Source of the DNA: Arion vulgaris
Lineage: Eukaryota; Mollusca; Gastropoda; Stylommatophora; Arionidae
Direction of reading: 5' to 3'
Assembly: GCA_020796225.1 (NCBI GenBank)
Contig: CM036759.1
Span: forward strand, 69,403,512-69,467,511
DNA: 64,000 nucleotides
This document shows positions 62,620 through 64,000 of the stretch, piece after piece. A program made the position numbers and the translations under genes. The stretch's first letter is position 1. Each line of letters starts with the position of its first letter. The notes beneath the pieces were generated by a model. That model saw only the letters and a program-made list of their open reading frames with translations, was not told the origin of the DNA and made no database searches.

Positions 62620-62639
62620 GTAGGATGACAGGTTTTACA

Positions 62640-63060
62640 TTCATTTTTACAAGCAGATATTATTTGTTAGCCAGTGGGCAAAGCAGTCACAAAAAATTAC
62701 AGAACTTGAAGTACAATGCCTACAAACAGTTATCAATAAACACTAGTCAAAACAGTCACCAGCATCAGAAAGAAAGTCAGGATAGAACCTTGCTTGCATT
62801 ACATTGAGAAACAAAGAATGAAGTGATTCAGCTACTTAATAAGAAGGCAACCAAACTCCACTGTATACAGTCTTCTACAACAGAACATCAGGAAAGAAGG
62901 CGAGAATGAGACCACAAAAAAGATGGATTGATGGCATAGCAGAATCCTGTCAAAAACAAAACTAACCATCACCCAAGCTACCAGAGTAGTGCAAGACAGA
63001 AACTACAACACTTGGCAACAGCTCGGTAACAGTGTGACGACAAAAGAAGAAGAGTGGGCT
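62640..63060 (+). mobile_element. RTE-like LINE tail with 3' end
   Basis: gtcaccagcatcagaaagaaa, aggcaaccaaactccactgt, agatggattgatggcatagc and aactaaccatcacccaagct parallel 34865-35290 reversed. Ends gtgtgacgacaaaagaagaa, the family 3' end. Confidence 0.65.
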
Positions 63061-63375
63061 ATTTTGTAGAAGTTCCAATTTTTGTTGGTGGTGGTTTTAT
63101 ATCAGATGTCCGAATCTGGTGTCACCAGTACTTAGATTGACCAATGCTCATAGTCATCTTCCAGTTAGTTCTGTCCCTGGCCTGGTATTCTCTTCCTAGT
63201 TTAATATATTCATGGCAAGCCCTTCCTCAAGTCACATTTTTTGTTTACAGAAAGCCAGTTCTCAATAAAAGTTATCCTTAAGAACCATGTCATCATCCAT
63301 TGAGTACAAGTGACCAAGTCATCATCCATTGAGTACAAGTGACCAAGTCATCTAAGTTGACAGTAAATGATAACA
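63061..63375 (-). mobile_element. possible LINE fragment and a 29-bp duplication
   Basis: ttagttctgtccctggcctg and catggcaagcccttcctcaa recall LINE tails reversed. gtcatcatccattgagtaca occurs twice at 63290-63345. Confidence 0.4.
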
Positions 63376-63383
63376 GAGTAGGA

Positions 63384-63630
63384 GGTCTCTATGGCTAAGT
63401 GGTTAAGTGACTACTTTTGGGTTCCGAAGGTCGTGAGTTCAAATCCAGACCGTGTCGCTCTGTTCGCAGGTGAATTTTTTTCAGGTGTTGTCGGAGCTAC
63501 AGTTTGTGCTTGGTGCAATATTTTTGACACACGGCATACTATTTCTACGGAGAGGGTCCAAGCCATATGGGGTAAATTCTGGTACAATGAAGTCAATCCG
63601 TCGGCTTTAAACCCTTTAGATAAGAGAGTT
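63384..63630 (+). mobile_element. tRNA-derived SINE, best copy
   Basis: A-box-like tatggctaagtggttaag and a perfect B box GTTCAAATCC (63437-63447 region), spaced as in tRNA genes. Body: gtgtcgctctgttcgcaggt, ggagctacagtttgtgct, ggtacaatgaagtca. The reference copy for the family in this window. Confidence 0.7.
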
Positions 63631-63631
63631 T

Positions 63632-63725
63632 GGATGTCTCTGTGGCGTGGAGGTAATATGCTTGCCTATCGCCTCAAAGGTTCTCAGTTCATTCTCTGCA
63701 TGGAGCAAGTATGATGTTTTTTTAG
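63632..63725 (+). mobile_element. second tRNA-like SINE head
   Basis: gtctctgtggcgtggaggta, gcctatcgcctcaaag and ggttctcagttcattctctg resemble a tRNA-type head (A box, loop, weaker B box) immediately after the first SINE. Confidence 0.4.
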
Positions 63726-64000
63726 AGATCCTAATTCCTAAAATGTAGGTGAGATCAATCAAGTTTCTAGTTCTACTGGGGATGGATGGTAAAACAGAGG
63801 TCATGTGTTCAAGTTAGGTTTGTAAAGGAACCAATGATAAGAGTAGACTGCAAACATGCTGCCTGGTCAAAATTAATTTGAAAGATTAAAATAAAAAATT
63901 CCTATACAAATTGTCTCCATCTTCAAAACTACATCGGGTACCATCTTCGGTTCTTCTTAGTTTTGTACCATCTCCAGTTCTACTTAGTTTTGTACCATCT
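63726..64000. other. terminal stretch
   Basis: AT-rich. At the end cttagttttgtaccatct and ttcttagttttgtaccatct show the start of another short tandem repeat. No spectrin exon seen. Confidence 0.45.

Noticed and set aside
5831..62619. Alpha-spectrin identity for the gene
   Set aside because: The repeat with RI..K..S.P.DLGRD and the order of repeats fit beta better, there is no SH3 insertion, and conservation is lower than expected for alpha. Kept as the main alternative.
63391..63714. Open frame of 107 codons over the last SINE
   Set aside because: It covers both tRNA-like heads and the SINE body; no protein similarity recognised.

Overview
This is eukaryotic (metazoan) genomic DNA. It is AT-rich, has long introns with GT-AG junctions, and is crowded with tandem arrays and decayed retroelements. 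It carries one host gene that can be supported: an internal part of a spectrin gene on the + strand. 26 consecutive coding exons (5831-62619) join phase to phase without a gap into about 1,203 codons, roughly 11.3 three-helix spectrin repeats. From memory of family sequences, the first eight repeats follow conventional beta-spectrin repeats 10-17, including the odd repeat whose helix A reads RI..K....P..LGRD. The protein then runs on with more repeats where conventional beta-spectrin ends. That fits a beta-heavy (beta-V, karst/sma-1/SPTBN5-like) spectrin better than alpha or conventional beta. The gene continues beyond both ends; no actin-binding, SH3 or PH domain falls inside the window. The organism cannot be named. 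A large-genome invertebrate (for example a mollusc) is plausible because of the Penelope-like elements, RTE-like LINE tails, tRNA-derived SINEs and satellite-filled introns.

Layout. 1-3435: a head-to-tail pair of decayed Penelope-like retroelement copies (- strand, reverse transcriptase plus GIY-YIG endonuclease). 3436-5830: LINE pieces, an 85-bp array, an unclassified GC-richer repeat and a 36-bp array. 5831-14380: exons 1-6, with arrays that copy exon 1 (110 bp x6) and the 3' end of exon 2 with its splice donor (64 bp x6), plus 38-bp and 70-bp arrays. 14381-26525: a 12-kb intron dominated by a 10.3-kb alternation of a 37-bp and a 44-bp satellite, the last block ending about 15 bp before exon 7. 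26526-32213: exons 7-11 with RNase H LINE remnants, a SINE and two TTAA-flanked inverted-repeat elements. 32214-42263: exons 12-13 between arrays of 61, 24, 53, 22, 60 and 76 bp, plus hAT-like and piggyBac-like MITEs. 42264-62619: exons 14-26 with LINE tails, SINE remnants, a GTA-rich tract and a 26-bp array. 62620-64000: LINE tails and a two-headed SINE.

The most unusual feature is the relation between the satellites and the splice junctions. Two arrays are direct copies of exon sequence with a working-looking donor. One array is free of AG dinucleotides for about 1.6 kb immediately upstream of an acceptor while repeating a branch-point-like motif. Two more arrays resemble the donor of the exon just upstream. 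Several arrays also show clusters of single-base losses, so part of the variation, including a frameshift in exon 1, may be assembly error.
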